Assembly (NCBI RefSeq): GCF_009901525.1
Contig: NZ_CP019288.1
Coordinates: 248,001-312,000, forward strand
DNA from: Kordia antarctica
GTDB taxonomy: Bacteria; Bacteroidota; Bacteroidia; Flavobacteriales; Flavobacteriaceae
Reading direction: 5' to 3'
DNA: 64,000 nucleotides
The position numbers were made by a program, and so were the translations under genes. Position 1 is the first letter of the stretch, and each line of letters starts with the position of its first letter. The notes under the pieces were generated by a model. The model saw only the letters and a list, made by a program, of their open reading frames with translations, was not told the DNA's origin and did no database searches. This document shows, piece by piece, positions 36,741 through 45,993 of the stretch.

Positions 36741-37634
36741 TTAGAATAATTTTACAGTCGTATCAGCGTCTTCTTTTTTAATGGTAATTAATAGGTTTCG
36801 AATCCCTAAACTATTGGTTTTGTATATTTTAGTGCCAACTGTCCAATTTTCTTTTCGGACTGCATTTGGCATCATAGGAAAGCCATAACTGAACTTTGTA
36901 CCGTCTTTTTTTGGACCAACTACAAAAAAATGATTCCTATTAGAGTTATTATTTTTTATTTTAAAATGAATCCATTCCGCATCAGGATTTTTAATAGTTT
37001 CATTTGCTGCAAGACTTACAATTTGTCCATCATTCTTCGTTTTCTTTTGAATATTTTTTGGCGAATTTACATAGATTAATTTCCCGCTATTGCTCACTTC
37101 TGCATGCAGCATATTGGTAACGTTTACTTTTGCATTTCCCCAACTCCAAATATTTATAAACGCATTTTCTGCAATTAATTTTGAAGCATCTACGCTAGCT
37201 AATTCGATTCCTAAACGTAATTCTTTAGTTTTTCGTTCCAAAATAACTGTTCCAATAGGAGAAGTCAATTGCAAATACTCGTTGTCTACATTGATGATTT
37301 TTGTAACATCGTGCGTTCCTGTTTCTACATGCCGAATATTTGGCGCACCAATCGTAATAATTGCTTTTTGAGAAGGCTGAATCCATTCTTTCTGATCTAA
37401 ATGCAAGGTGTTTCCAACCAATTCTGTATCAATCAAATCAAAAAGATTTTCGTCCGTAGTAATTGTCATGCCTTCTTTTGCAGATTGATCTATCGTGACT
37501 TTCGCATAAAAATTAATCTTAATTCTTTGAACGTTTTCTAATGGAAATGTTCGCGTTATAATTTTCTTATTTCCTTTGGTTTGCGCCATTCCTGAGAATC
37601 CGATCAGTAAAAGTAGTAGTAGTAATTTTTTCAT
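36741..37634 (-). CDS. GIN (DUF2807) domain secreted protein
   Basis: 297 aa from the ATG at 37634, with signal peptide KKLLLLLLLIGFSGMAQ. The DUF2807 beta-helix begins with TRTFPLENVQRIKINFYAKVTI and continues through LFDLIDTELVGNTLHL, IITIGAPNIRHVETGTHDVTK and AFINIWSWGNAKVNV. The C-terminal 90 residues are not part of the domain. An envelope-associated putative auto-transporter adhesin; function unclear. Single gene. Confidence 0.8.
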   Translation of the reverse strand: MKKLLLLLLLIGFSGMAQTKGNKKIITRTFPLENVQRIKINFYAKVTIDQSAKEGMTITTDENLFDLIDTELVGNTLHLDQKEWIQPSQKAIITIGAPNIRHVETGTHDVTKIINVDNEYLQLTSPIGTVILERKTKELRLGIELASVDASKLIAENAFINIWSWGNAKVNVTNMLHAEVSNSGKLIYVNSPKNIQKKTKNDGQIVSLAANETIKNPDAEWIHFKIKNNNSNRNHFFVVGPKKDGTKFSYGFPMMPNAVRKENWTVGTKIYKTNSLGIRNLLITIKKEDADTTVKLF

Positions 37635-37972
37635 GATGTTAGAATTTATATCGTTTTGTTTGATACAAATTTGCAACATGAAACACCGAATCACGACTTA
37701 TAACGTATTGAGAAGACTTATGCTACGATTTGAGACGGCTTTTTTTGGACTCGCTTTGCTTTTAGATTTTTAGACTCGCTTCGCTTTTTGAAACGGCTTC
37801 GCCTTTAGTATCGCTACGCTCTTGGATTGTTGGTATCGCTTACGCTCTTGGTATTTTAGTATGTGAATTATTTATCGTTTGTTAAACTTATAAACTTATA
37901 AACTTATAAACCTTTCAACTTTTAAACTAAAATTTTGATCTTCGAATGTGGACACTGAGCGGAATCGAAGTG
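37635..37972. repeat. Repeat-rich gap, no gene
   Basis: From 37738 it contains at least four units such as ACTCGCTTTGCTTTTAGA and ATCGCTACGCTCTTGG, then AAACTTAT three times in tandem (about 37884-37907), and a CACTGAGCGGAATCGAAGTG copy at 37953-37972 directly abutting the next gene's stop. Confidence 0.6.
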
Positions 37973-38404
37973 TTAGACTGAATTCTGCTTTTTTAGGAAT
38001 CCACTAATTACATTTATCGGAAAGATAAGTTGACCAAGAATTACAATTACTGCAATGAAGTAAATTGCTGTAGTAAGGTTTTCATTGAAACGATATTCCA
38101 TAACTGACTTTCTGAAGAATTCATTCAAAATTATAATTAGGAAAATTCCACCAAAAGTGAGTATAATGTGAATCAGGTTTAATCGTTTGGATAGTTTTCG
38201 ATTCACTTTTTCCATAATCCAATAAATACTACCAATTATTCCGAAGAATATTGAAATCAACGTTGTAAGATGATAGTTACTTATGACGAAATAAGTGTCG
38301 TGGATATTTATATCAATTCCTCCATCTGCATTGAATCCAACACTAAAAGCGATGATTGCAAATACAAGAAAAATGATGTGAGGTTTTTTAATTAATAAGT
38401 TCAT
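37973..38404 (-). CDS. Small four-helix membrane protein with a cytochrome-oxidase helix-like segment
   Basis: 143 aa with four hydrophobic helices (about 9-24, 42-63, 78-95, 110-132). The motif DINIHDTYFVISNYHL followed by a glycine-containing helix closely resembles the helix-X region of cytochrome c oxidase subunit I (HDTYFVVAHFH). The heme-ligating pattern is broken: AHFH becomes SNYH. No other subunit I feature is present, so it cannot be a working oxidase. Function unknown. Confidence 0.65.
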   Translation of the reverse strand: MNLLIKKPHIIFLVFAIIAFSVGFNADGGIDINIHDTYFVISNYHLTTLISIFFGIIGSIYWIMEKVNRKLSKRLNLIHIILTFGGIFLIIILNEFFRKSVMEYRFNENLTTAIYFIAVIVILGQLIFPINVISGFLKKQNSV

Positions 38405-38554
38405 GTAGATTGTGGTTAAGATAAACGATCAATTTTGAACTAAGTTAAGTCGTTATTTTTATTAATTTATCTCATGTAGGAAATAATTGAATGAAATTTA
38501 AAATCAATATAAAATTTTCATAAGAAAAAACACTATTTCACGATTTGAGACGTC

Positions 38555-39724
38555 TTAATTTCTTTGCGATTGCAAATATTGCGTAGGAGAGAAGCTTGTC
38601 AATTTTTTGAATACTCTGTTAAAGGTTGCTTTACTGTTAAATCCGCATTCATAGGCAATTCCGAGTAAGGAAAGTTGTTTGTGTTTGCCTTCTTTTAGCA
38701 TACTTTTAAATTCATTTACGCGATATGAATTCACGAAATCATTGAAATTCATCTGAAAACCATTGTTGATGATTTCAGATAATTGTCCGCGTGTTACATT
38801 TGCTTGTTTTGCCAATTCGGATAAATTCAAATCAGGATTTAGATATGGTTTTTCTTCTTCCATTAACGCAGCAATTGCTTCAATGGAAGTTTCTGCGATT
38901 TCTTTTTTGACTTCTTTGGTATCTTCAGGAATTGAGATTTCTTTTGGAGAAAAGCTAACATCTAGTTTGTTGAGTTTGGTTGTATCTGTAAAATAACCTT
39001 TCAAACCAACGTAAATGGTGCAAATTGCCATTGCCAAATTGAGCCACCAACGTTCTTGATAACCTAAATCTATTAGTAAACTGCCTACAAATGTTTGTAT
39101 GGAACTGTATAAAAATAGTAATGAAAAAACCAAGAGAAAGTTCCGAATCCAATTCAGCTCCAGCTTAAAAATATTAGAAAAATATTGCTTTATTTTTTGA
39201 CGATAATTTATATATAATTGAATGGTAAATGCAAGGTAGAGCAGCGTTACAGAGAAATCTAACACATTTAGTATGGGAAGTACAATTGCTTCATCTAACG
39301 AAAGTTTTAAGACACCATTTTGCGTTTCGTTGAATCCAGGTTGCAACGCATCATATGTGAAAATTGCCAGACGATAAATCATTAAACTAATAGGAATCAC
39401 AAAATGATAGCTATGAACTTTCTGAAATTTGAAATTCGATTTTGTTATCGATTTGATATATAAATATATCAGCGGAGAAATCGCAGTTGCCGCAGGAATG
39501 AGAAAATAATTTATTTTTGTGTTGCGAAATGTGTCATACCAACCCATGAATCCAATCGTATAACATATTTGCTGGTAACTAGTAATGAGCAACAGAATTG
39601 CCAAAATAGCGTCAGAAGCGTTCTTTTTTTCAAGATATCTTTTTAGCAATAATCCAACTAAAATCAATCCTTGTATGACAAGAATTAATAGTGGCGTACT
39701 GTATATATTGAAATTTGGAAACAT
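38555..39724 (-). CDS. AraC-family transcriptional regulator with membrane sensor
   Basis: 389 aa. Seven hydrophobic helices (about residues 10-245) precede a C-terminal AraC DNA-binding domain (about 290-389): LNLSELAKQANVTRGQLSEIIN for the first helix-turn-helix, ISYECGF-like IAYECGFNSKATFNRVFKKLTSFSPTQY for the second. This membrane-HTH_18 design is common in Bacteroidota and may sense a hydrophobic or extracellular signal. Monocistronic; the target is unknown. Confidence 0.9.
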   Translation of the reverse strand: MFPNFNIYSTPLLILVIQGLILVGLLLKRYLEKKNASDAILAILLLITSYQQICYTIGFMGWYDTFRNTKINYFLIPAATAISPLIYLYIKSITKSNFKFQKVHSYHFVIPISLMIYRLAIFTYDALQPGFNETQNGVLKLSLDEAIVLPILNVLDFSVTLLYLAFTIQLYINYRQKIKQYFSNIFKLELNWIRNFLLVFSLLFLYSSIQTFVGSLLIDLGYQERWWLNLAMAICTIYVGLKGYFTDTTKLNKLDVSFSPKEISIPEDTKEVKKEIAETSIEAIAALMEEEKPYLNPDLNLSELAKQANVTRGQLSEIINNGFQMNFNDFVNSYRVNEFKSMLKEGKHKQLSLLGIAYECGFNSKATFNRVFKKLTSFSPTQYLQSQRN

Positions 39725-39903
39725 TTATTGAATACCTTATATTGAATTCAAAATTACTGAACTTTTTCAGTTTTTCCACGTGTAAAGTGACTCATGATAC
39801 GATTTGAGACCTTGTTTTGGTAGATTTTGAGCACCTAAATTTATATTTATAAGTAAACAAAAGGTTAAATCTATGCTGAAATAAGGTTTATCAATAGTAA
39901 TTA

Positions 39904-39935
39904 ATTGTTAATTAAGATCTGTTTAACTATATTTG
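39904..39935 (+). promoter_or_regulatory. Bacteroidota-type promoter for the 73-aa gene
   Basis: TTG (39905-39907), 20-nt spacer, TATATTTG (39928-39935). Both boxes and the spacing fit the consensus, with about 28 nt to the ATG. Confidence 0.7.
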
Positions 39936-39963
39936 ATATAATTTAAACAAATATATTATAGAT

Positions 39964-40185
39964 ATGGACATTTTAGAAGAAGCAACAATCTTTGAAAATG
40001 CCAAAATGAGTCACATGACTACTAGCGATAGAGTGGCAGCTTCTAGAGAAGCAAAACGACTTATTTTAGCAATTAACGAGATTTATAAGCAAACAAAATC
40101 GACAATGTTAATGGATGTTATGAAGCGTTTAACTGTCAAGAAAAAAAGAATTGATATTCGATTGAAAGGTAGACCAAGTTCGTAA
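39964..40185 (+). CDS. Small conserved hypothetical protein, 73 aa
   Basis: A basic helical protein, cytoplasmic. Its C-terminus is strongly positive (KRLTVKKKRIDIRLKGRP), which would suit nucleic-acid binding, and the centre is one or two helices. No family recognised. It has a well-formed promoter and is followed, 123 nt after its stop, by a 15-bp perfect hairpin terminator, so it is a true monocistronic unit with an unusually long 3' UTR. Confidence 0.8.
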   Translation: MDILEEATIFENAKMSHMTTSDRVAASREAKRLILAINEIYKQTKSTMLMDVMKRLTVKKKRIDIRLKGRPSS

Positions 40186-40308
40186 ATACAATTACATTTA
40201 TTAAGTTAAATGTGTTTACAAAACACCTTTCGTGGTTCTTGATGCAACGCACAAAAACTAAAACATTAACAGATACATAATTACTTCACGAAGATGAAGT
40301 TGTAGCGT

Positions 40309-40362
40309 AACGTTACTAAATACTACTTTCAAAAGAAATGGTATTTAGTAACGTTTTTTTTT
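40309..40362 (+). terminator. Strong rho-independent terminator after the 73-aa gene
   Basis: Perfect 15-bp stem AACGTTACTAAATAC / GTATTTAGTAACGTT with a 17-nt loop and a run of nine T. A smaller hairpin (ACTTCA-CGAAGA-TGAAGT, about 40283-40300) lies just upstream. Confidence 0.85.
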
Positions 40363-40454
40363 ATCAGAGAGCTAAAATTAAGTCTTGATTTTTTACTTCA
40401 AAAGCGGCTCGTGCTGAGTGAAATCGAAGTAAGCGGTCTAATATCTTTTTTATA

Positions 40455-40664
40455 TCATTCTCCTTTAGAAAATTCCAAAATATCTCCAGGCTGACAATCT
40501 AACGCATCACAAACAGCCATTAATGTACTAAATCGGATTGCTTTCACTTTACCAGTTTTTAGTTTTGATAAATTTGCCAATGAGATATTTACAATTTCTG
40601 CCAATTCGTTGAGCGACATTTTCCGTTTCGCCATCATAACATCCAAGTTTACAATAATTTCCAT
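40455..40664 (-). CDS. XRE/Cro-CI-type transcriptional regulator
   Basis: 69-aa single-domain helix-turn-helix protein: MSLNELAEIVNISLANLSKLKTGKVKAIRFSTL, ending in ALDCQPGDILEF. This form regularly follows a DUF2975 membrane protein gene and probably represses the pair. Starts 3 nt after the DUF2975 stop. Confidence 0.92.
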   Translation of the reverse strand: MEIIVNLDVMMAKRKMSLNELAEIVNISLANLSKLKTGKVKAIRFSTLMAVCDALDCQPGDILEFSKGE

Positions 40665-40667
40665 AGC

Positions 40668-41204
40668 TTATACAGTTTCGTCTAGTTCTTCTTGATTTTC
40701 AACTCCTTTTGAAAAAATAATTGCAATAACATAGATGACTGCTGACATTAAAATAAATGCTTGACTGTCCGCCCAAAACTGATTAAGTGCGTCAATATTA
40801 TATTTGTAATGTTGCAAATTTTTAGCGCTTTGTCGTGCTATATAACTTATGAGTCCAATTGAAAATGTATAATAACTAATTTGTAAAATCTGTTTCGAAA
40901 CAAAATTATTAAATGGATTTGACAGCTCAATTTTGGTAATCAATACAATAACTATATAAAACAGATATGCTTTCAGCACAGCGATGAACAATATAAAACT
41001 ATACATACTGTAAAAAGCCCATTGATTTTGAGTATACATTTCGCTTAAGTCCAATTTTTGATATAACTTTTGAACAAATTCAGGATTATACAGACTGAAA
41101 ATAAAATTTACAACCAAGGCGCCAGCTTCAATGCATAAGCCGACGAAAATGATCCAAGTAACAATTTTTAGACCATTGAATATGAAATTATTTGTTTGTG
41201 ACAT
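40668..41204 (-). CDS. DUF2975 membrane protein
   Basis: 178 aa with four membrane helices (about 12-37, 62-88, 110-130, 145-167), as in the DUF2975 family, linked to the XRE regulator gene. Role unknown; it is often in a two-gene operon with such a regulator. Confidence 0.85.
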   Translation of the reverse strand: MSQTNNFIFNGLKIVTWIIFVGLCIEAGALVVNFIFSLYNPEFVQKLYQKLDLSEMYTQNQWAFYSMYSFILFIAVLKAYLFYIVIVLITKIELSNPFNNFVSKQILQISYYTFSIGLISYIARQSAKNLQHYKYNIDALNQFWADSQAFILMSAVIYVIAIIFSKGVENQEELDETV

Positions 41205-41315
41205 TAGTAGATGAGTTTAAATTAGATCACAAATATAGATAAATATTTATTGATAAACGATAAATAAATTGTTTTTATTGATAAATTATGTGTGATTGAC
41301 AATTATTGAAAACTT

Positions 41316-41342
41316 AAAAAAGCCCTGACAAGGGCTTTTTGT
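41316..41342 (-). terminator. Rho-independent terminator, DUF262 operon
   Basis: AAAAAGCCCT-GACA-AGGGCTTTTT is a compact perfect hairpin with T runs on both sides, 60 nt beyond the DUF262 stop. Confidence 0.8.
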
Positions 41343-41401
41343 GTATTGATTTTGTTTCTTTATGAGTTTGTGGAATGGTTACTGATATTGGAAATAGTTA
41401 T

Positions 41402-42442
41402 CTATTGCCAAATTCCATTGAGTTTCATATTTAAAGCATTTTCTCTTACTTTCCGACTCCCAATATCTGTAGTTGCTCTAATTCCTCTTCCGTATTCTTT
41501 TGTTTCTTGATTATAGACTGCTTCTTCTTCGCCTTTGTCAGTTTTTACAAAATAATTAATCTCCTCAGCAAATTCTAAAAGTTTAGTTCTAGCAAACTCT
41601 CTTTTATCTTTCGAAAGGGGAAGTTCATCTTTTTGTTTTACAAAGAATCCAAATAATGTATAATAATCAGCTTTCTTACTCCATCTTGTGCGATTAATTT
41701 CCGGTAAAATTTTAAGAATCTCCCCATTCACTGTATCAAAAGCTTCAATTACATCTTTCTTGTTTTCAAATTCTTCTTCATATAAAGCGTAATACTTATC
41801 TAAATTATCCTTTTTATTCTGGAATCCGTGCATGTAAAATATTGCTAGTTCACTTATATATTCAACATCTAACATTCTTCTTATATCATTTGCTGTGAAA
41901 ACATCAATCCTGCTCCAATAATCTTTATCAGATAGTATATTCATGGTTTTTATAAATGGTCCCCAATACGTAGCTTGACGTAATTCTTGTTTGTTTAGAG
42001 AAACTACATTTTTATTCAATCTTTGAAAGACTTCTCTTAATTGAGCGTCAGGAATATCAGGCAAAACTCTTATTACAAAATTGTATTGAAAAAATGTCTT
42101 TTTTTGTTCTGTGGTTAAATTTTCAAAATACATATCCCCAAAATCTGGACTTTCTTTTGCATTAATGCAATACTTACCTTCAAGAAATTCTAAAACTGCT
42201 CTTGTTCTTTGTTGTCCATCTACAATAATATATTTTGCTTTTCCTTTCTCATCGACAGTTTCTTGCATGTATATTTCAGGAATTGGATATTCATTTAATA
42301 TACTATCTATTAAATAGCTTTTTTGTTTTGTTACCCAAACTGGATTTCTTTGAAAAGGTGGTTTCATATCTAATTCTCCACGATCAAATGCACCTTTGAA
42401 CCAAGCTACATTATAGTTAGTTGTATTTAAAAAATTTTTCAT
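41402..42442 (-). CDS. DUF262 (ParB/Srx-like, GmrS-type) domain protein
   Basis: 346 aa. The N-terminal DUF262 domain has PPFQRNPVW, YPIPEIYMQ and the catalytic-type DGQQRTRAV, followed by FQRLNKNVVSLNKQELR. The C-terminal region (about 210-346) is helical and lacks the HNH (DUF1524) of GmrSD and BrxU type IV restriction enzymes. DUF262 domains hydrolyse NTPs and gate the nuclease in those systems. It starts 1 nt after the stop of a nucleotidyltransferase gene and is the second gene of a two-gene operon. A defence role is possible but inferred. Confidence 0.85.
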   Translation of the reverse strand: MKNFLNTTNYNVAWFKGAFDRGELDMKPPFQRNPVWVTKQKSYLIDSILNEYPIPEIYMQETVDEKGKAKYIIVDGQQRTRAVLEFLEGKYCINAKESPDFGDMYFENLTTEQKKTFFQYNFVIRVLPDIPDAQLREVFQRLNKNVVSLNKQELRQATYWGPFIKTMNILSDKDYWSRIDVFTANDIRRMLDVEYISELAIFYMHGFQNKKDNLDKYYALYEEEFENKKDVIEAFDTVNGEILKILPEINRTRWSKKADYYTLFGFFVKQKDELPLSKDKREFARTKLLEFAEEINYFVKTDKGEEEAVYNQETKEYGRGIRATTDIGSRKVRENALNMKLNGIWQ

Positions 42443-42443
42443 A

Positions 42444-43025
42444 TTATTCGTTCTCGTAAAGTTGAGTTCTTAAATTAGTTAAGTTGTTTATGTGATAAGC
42501 TCGTAGAGACTCATAATCTTTATAAATTCTAATATTTATTGTTCTATTATTTATTGGGTCAACCTTTTCCATATCAAGTAAATGAAATGACCATTCTTTT
42601 CCAAACGGAAGTATTTCTAATATTTTATCAGTTGCAATAGTTCCCCAATAAATTAATCTATTTACGTGCTCTTTAAGACTATTTTGTTGAATGTTGTTTA
42701 GGTCAAATCGCTTTGTTCCTAAATTTCTCAAAGTTTTCCAAGCGACATCAAAATGAAATCCAGAGATTATGGCGATATCAATGTCAGATTTTTCATTGAA
42801 CTCACGATAATTTTTATTTGGATTTAAGCTAAAACCACAGCTTGAACTTCCAGTAAAGACCATAGATTTACTATCAACTTGAAGTTTTTTAGCTAGTAAT
42901 TCTTTCCATTTTATATATCTTATCCTGTCATCTTCAAATATATAAGGTGTTCTATCTAACAACCATTTAGAACAAATAAATGATGCAGCATTATCAATCA
43001 GGTCATGTTTAAATTTTTCTCTCAA
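42444..43025 (-). CDS. Nucleotidyltransferase-fold protein (pol beta superfamily)
   Basis: 193 aa. A GSSSCG motif followed by SDIDIAII is the [G-S]...DxD core of the polymerase-beta-like nucleotidyltransferases; the rest is helical. The start appears to be TTG at 43025, because an in-frame stop lies just upstream and the next Met would remove the catalytic core. First gene of an operon with DUF262. Possible roles: tRNA-, protein- or antibiotic-modifying transferase, or a signal-nucleotide synthase. Confidence 0.75.
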   Translation of the reverse strand: MREKFKHDLIDNAASFICSKWLLDRTPYIFEDDRIRYIKWKELLAKKLQVDSKSMVFTGSSSCGFSLNPNKNYREFNEKSDIDIAIISGFHFDVAWKTLRNLGTKRFDLNNIQQNSLKEHVNRLIYWGTIATDKILEILPFGKEWSFHLLDMEKVDPINNRTINIRIYKDYESLRAYHINNLTNLRTQLYENE

Positions 43026-43277
43026 TGTTTTTCTTTAATTGTTGCTAACGTATTTACAATAAACAGATATTAAATATACAGTAAATATTTCCCACAAATC
43101 TAACCGATTTTTAATTAATATAAAAATAGTAATAACTATGTTAATATTTTTATACAAAAAAAACGCCAAACTAAAAGAAGTCTAACGTTTGTATGTTTTA
43201 AGTACTAATTTTAATAAGATGCTGAATCACACAATCTTTCGATTATAGATCATGAGATGCTGAAATAAATTCAGCAC

Positions 43278-45689
43278 TTAGTAAATCCCAGGAAAGTCCG
43301 TCGGATTCACTTCATGCATCATCATATAAATTTTTTCAAAAATATCTTCTGCAGATGGTTTTGAGAAATAATCGCCATCAGTTCCATAAGCTGGTCTGTG
43401 TGCTTTTGCAGTTAAAGTTTGCGGTTTGCTATCCAAATGTTGATATGCATCTTGGTCGTCTATAATGTTTTGTATAATGAATGCAGACGCGCCACCAGGA
43501 ACATCTTCGTCAATCACTAACAACCTATTTGTCTTTGCAACACTTTTCAAAATATCATGATTCGTATCAAAAGGCAATAACGATTGACAATCAATAATTT
43601 CGATATCAATTCCGACAGCTTGCAATTCTTTTGCAGCTTGTTCTATAATTCGTAAAGTAGAACCATACGAAACAATTGTCATATCTGTTCCTTCTTTAAT
43701 AGTTTCTACAACGCCTAAAGGTGTTTTAAATTCTCCTAAATTAGTTGGCAATTGTTCTTTTAAACGATATCCATTCAAACATTCAATCACTAATGCAGGT
43801 TCGTCACTTTCAAGTAACGTATTGTAAAATCCTGCGGCTTTGGTCATGTTTCTTGGAACTAGCACATGAATTCCTCGAATGGAGTTGATAATTGCGCCCA
43901 TTGGCGAACCAGAATGCCAAATTCCTTCCAAACGATGTCCGCGCGTTCTAATAATTACAGGTGCTTTTTGCGTTCCTTTAGTTCTATATTGTAAAGTTGC
44001 CAAATCATCACTCATGATTTGTAATGCATATAATAAATAATCTAAATATTGAATTTCCGCAATCGGACGCAAGCCACGCATTGCCATTCCAATTCCTTGT
44101 CCAAGAATCGTAGCTTCCCGAATTCCTGTATCAGAAACACGCAATTCGCCATATTTCTCTTGCATTCCTTCCAAACCTTGATTAACATCGCCAATTTTTC
44201 CTGCATCTTCTCCAAAAATTAAAACTTCAGGATATTTTGAAAAGAGCGCGTCAAAGTTTTCTCTCAGTATCAAACGCGCATCAACTTCTTCCGAATCGTC
44301 ATTGTAAGTTGGTGCATTTGCTTCAATATTGAACACGTTTTTGTCAGATTCACTATATAAATGTGAACTGTATTTTGGTTGAATTTTCTCAAAATATGCT
44401 TTGATCCAATTGCTTAATGCTTGTTTTTCAGCAGAAGATTCTCCAATAACCAAACGCAAGCCTTTACGTGTAAATCCTGCAATTTCTTTACGAATTGGTT
44501 CTACAATCGCAGCCAATTCTTCTTTTAGTTTATTTATAAAAACCTTGTTAGGACTTGACTTTGCTAAGTTTTCTAGTAAGTTTACAGCTTCTGTACGTTC
44601 TTGCTTCATTGGCGCAACAAACGCTGACCAAGCTGCTTTTTTTCCGTCACGAACTCGCTTTTTAATATCTTTTTCTAAGGCAATCAAAACTTCTTCCGTT
44701 TCAATGCCGTTTTCAATCATCCACTTACGCATTTGTGCATTACAATCATATTCTACTTCCCAAGCCAAACGCTCTTTATCTTTATAACGTTCGTGCGAAC
44801 CAGAGGTTGAATGTCCTTGTGGTTGCGTAACTTGTTGCACATGAATTAACACAGGAACGTGTTCTTCACGCGCAATATCAGATGCTTTTTGATACGTTGC
44901 TATTAATGAAGGATAATCCCAACCATTTACGGTAAAAATTTCATATCCTTTTTCAGTTTCTGTACGTTGAAAACCTTTTAAAATTTCAGAAATATTTTCT
45001 TTCGTAGTTTGATATTTTGCATGCACTGAAATTCCGTATTCATCATCCCAAACACTCATCACCATCGGAACTTGCAAAACGCCTGCTGCATTGATTGTTT
45101 CAAAAAATAAACCTTCACTTGTGCTTGCATTTCCAATCGTTCCCCAAGCAATTTCGTTTCCGTTGTCGGAGAATTTCTCGGCATCAATTCCTGTAACGTT
45201 TCTATATATTTTAGATGCTTGCGCCAAACCTAACAATCGCGGCATTTGTCCAGCAGTAGGAGAGATGTCTGCACTTGAATTTTTTTGTTGTGTTAAGTTT
45301 TTCCAGTCACCATTTTTATCCAAACTGTGTGTAGCAAAATGTCCGCCCATTTGTCTTCCAGCCGACATTGGTTCTACTTCAATGTCTGTATGTGCATACA
45401 AACCTGCAAAAAATTGTTGAATATTCAATTCGCCAATTGCCATCATAAATGTTTGATCTCGGTAATAACCCGATCTAAAATCACCATTTTGAAAAGCTTT
45501 CGCTAAAGCAAGTTGCGGAACTTCTTTTCCGTCACCGAAAATACCAAACTTGGCTTTTCCTGTCAAGACTTCTCTACGACCCAAAAGACTGCATTCTCTA
45601 CTGATTACCGCAGTTGTGTAATCTTGAATGATTTCTTCTTTAAATTGATCGAATGAAATATCTTGTGTGTTTTCAACTTTTGCTTGCAT
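43278..45689 (-). CDS. 2-oxoisovalerate dehydrogenase E1, fused alpha and beta subunits
   Basis: About 803 aa from the ATG at 45689. The N-terminal half is E1-alpha: GNASTSEGLFFETINAAGVLQVP and HVQQVTQPQGHSTSGSHERYKDKERL. The C-terminal half is E1-beta: ILRENFDALFSKYPEVLIFGEDAGKIGDVNQGLEGM and VIRTRGHRLEGIWHSGSPMG. In Bacteroidota the two subunits are commonly fused. With TPP it decarboxylates branched-chain 2-oxo acids and feeds acyl groups to E2, supplying branched fatty acid precursors. Promoter at 45713-45743. Confidence 0.9.
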   Translation of the reverse strand: MQAKVENTQDISFDQFKEEIIQDYTTAVISRECSLLGRREVLTGKAKFGIFGDGKEVPQLALAKAFQNGDFRSGYYRDQTFMMAIGELNIQQFFAGLYAHTDIEVEPMSAGRQMGGHFATHSLDKNGDWKNLTQQKNSSADISPTAGQMPRLLGLAQASKIYRNVTGIDAEKFSDNGNEIAWGTIGNASTSEGLFFETINAAGVLQVPMVMSVWDDEYGISVHAKYQTTKENISEILKGFQRTETEKGYEIFTVNGWDYPSLIATYQKASDIAREEHVPVLIHVQQVTQPQGHSTSGSHERYKDKERLAWEVEYDCNAQMRKWMIENGIETEEVLIALEKDIKKRVRDGKKAAWSAFVAPMKQERTEAVNLLENLAKSSPNKVFINKLKEELAAIVEPIRKEIAGFTRKGLRLVIGESSAEKQALSNWIKAYFEKIQPKYSSHLYSESDKNVFNIEANAPTYNDDSEEVDARLILRENFDALFSKYPEVLIFGEDAGKIGDVNQGLEGMQEKYGELRVSDTGIREATILGQGIGMAMRGLRPIAEIQYLDYLLYALQIMSDDLATLQYRTKGTQKAPVIIRTRGHRLEGIWHSGSPMGAIINSIRGIHVLVPRNMTKAAGFYNTLLESDEPALVIECLNGYRLKEQLPTNLGEFKTPLGVVETIKEGTDMTIVSYGSTLRIIEQAAKELQAVGIDIEIIDCQSLLPFDTNHDILKSVAKTNRLLVIDEDVPGGASAFIIQNIIDDQDAYQHLDSKPQTLTAKAHRPAYGTDGDYFSKPSAEDIFEKIYMMMHEVNPTDFPGIY

Positions 45690-45712
45690 AGATTTCGTGA
45701 ATTGACTTATTG

Positions 45713-45743
45713 CAAATTTAACAAAAAACGAGCAATTTTGCAA
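45713..45743 (-). promoter_or_regulatory. Bacteroidota-type promoter for the E1 gene
   Basis: Minus strand: TTG (45741-45743), 20 nt, TAAATTTG (45713-45720), a full TAnnTTTG match. Leader about 17 nt to the ATG at 45689, supporting that start. The rest of the 304-nt gap shows no gene. Confidence 0.65.
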
Positions 45744-45967
45744 TAGCAAAAAGTATTAAAAAGATGCAAATAATTCATAAAAAAGCAATTTTTAATGCGA
45801 TTTATTCAATATTTAATAGAAATTAACTTTTTGATTGATAAATGTTTAATTTCTCACGCTCACTTTCTACATTCATATAGTAAGTTCAAAACAAAGAAAA
45901 AAGCCAATGAATTATTGGTAGAAAAGCTATAAAACTGCATGCTAATTAAATTTGACTGATAAATTAG

Positions 45968-45975
45968 TATCTTTG
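45968..45975 (+). promoter_or_regulatory. -7 box for the first toxin-antitoxin locus
   Basis: TATCTTTG is a full TAnnTTTG match 18 nt before the antitoxin ATG; no properly spaced -33 TTG is seen. Confidence 0.35.
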
Positions 45976-45993
45976 ATTAAAACAATTTCAATT

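Noticed and set aside
43201-43277. Terminator after the E1 gene (GCTGAAATAAATTCAGC)
   Set aside because: The hairpin is only about 5-6 bp and no T run follows on the minus strand.
44401-44787. 128-codon plus-strand frame opposite the E1 gene
   Set aside because: Pure shadow of a conserved enzyme; no start signal or family match.
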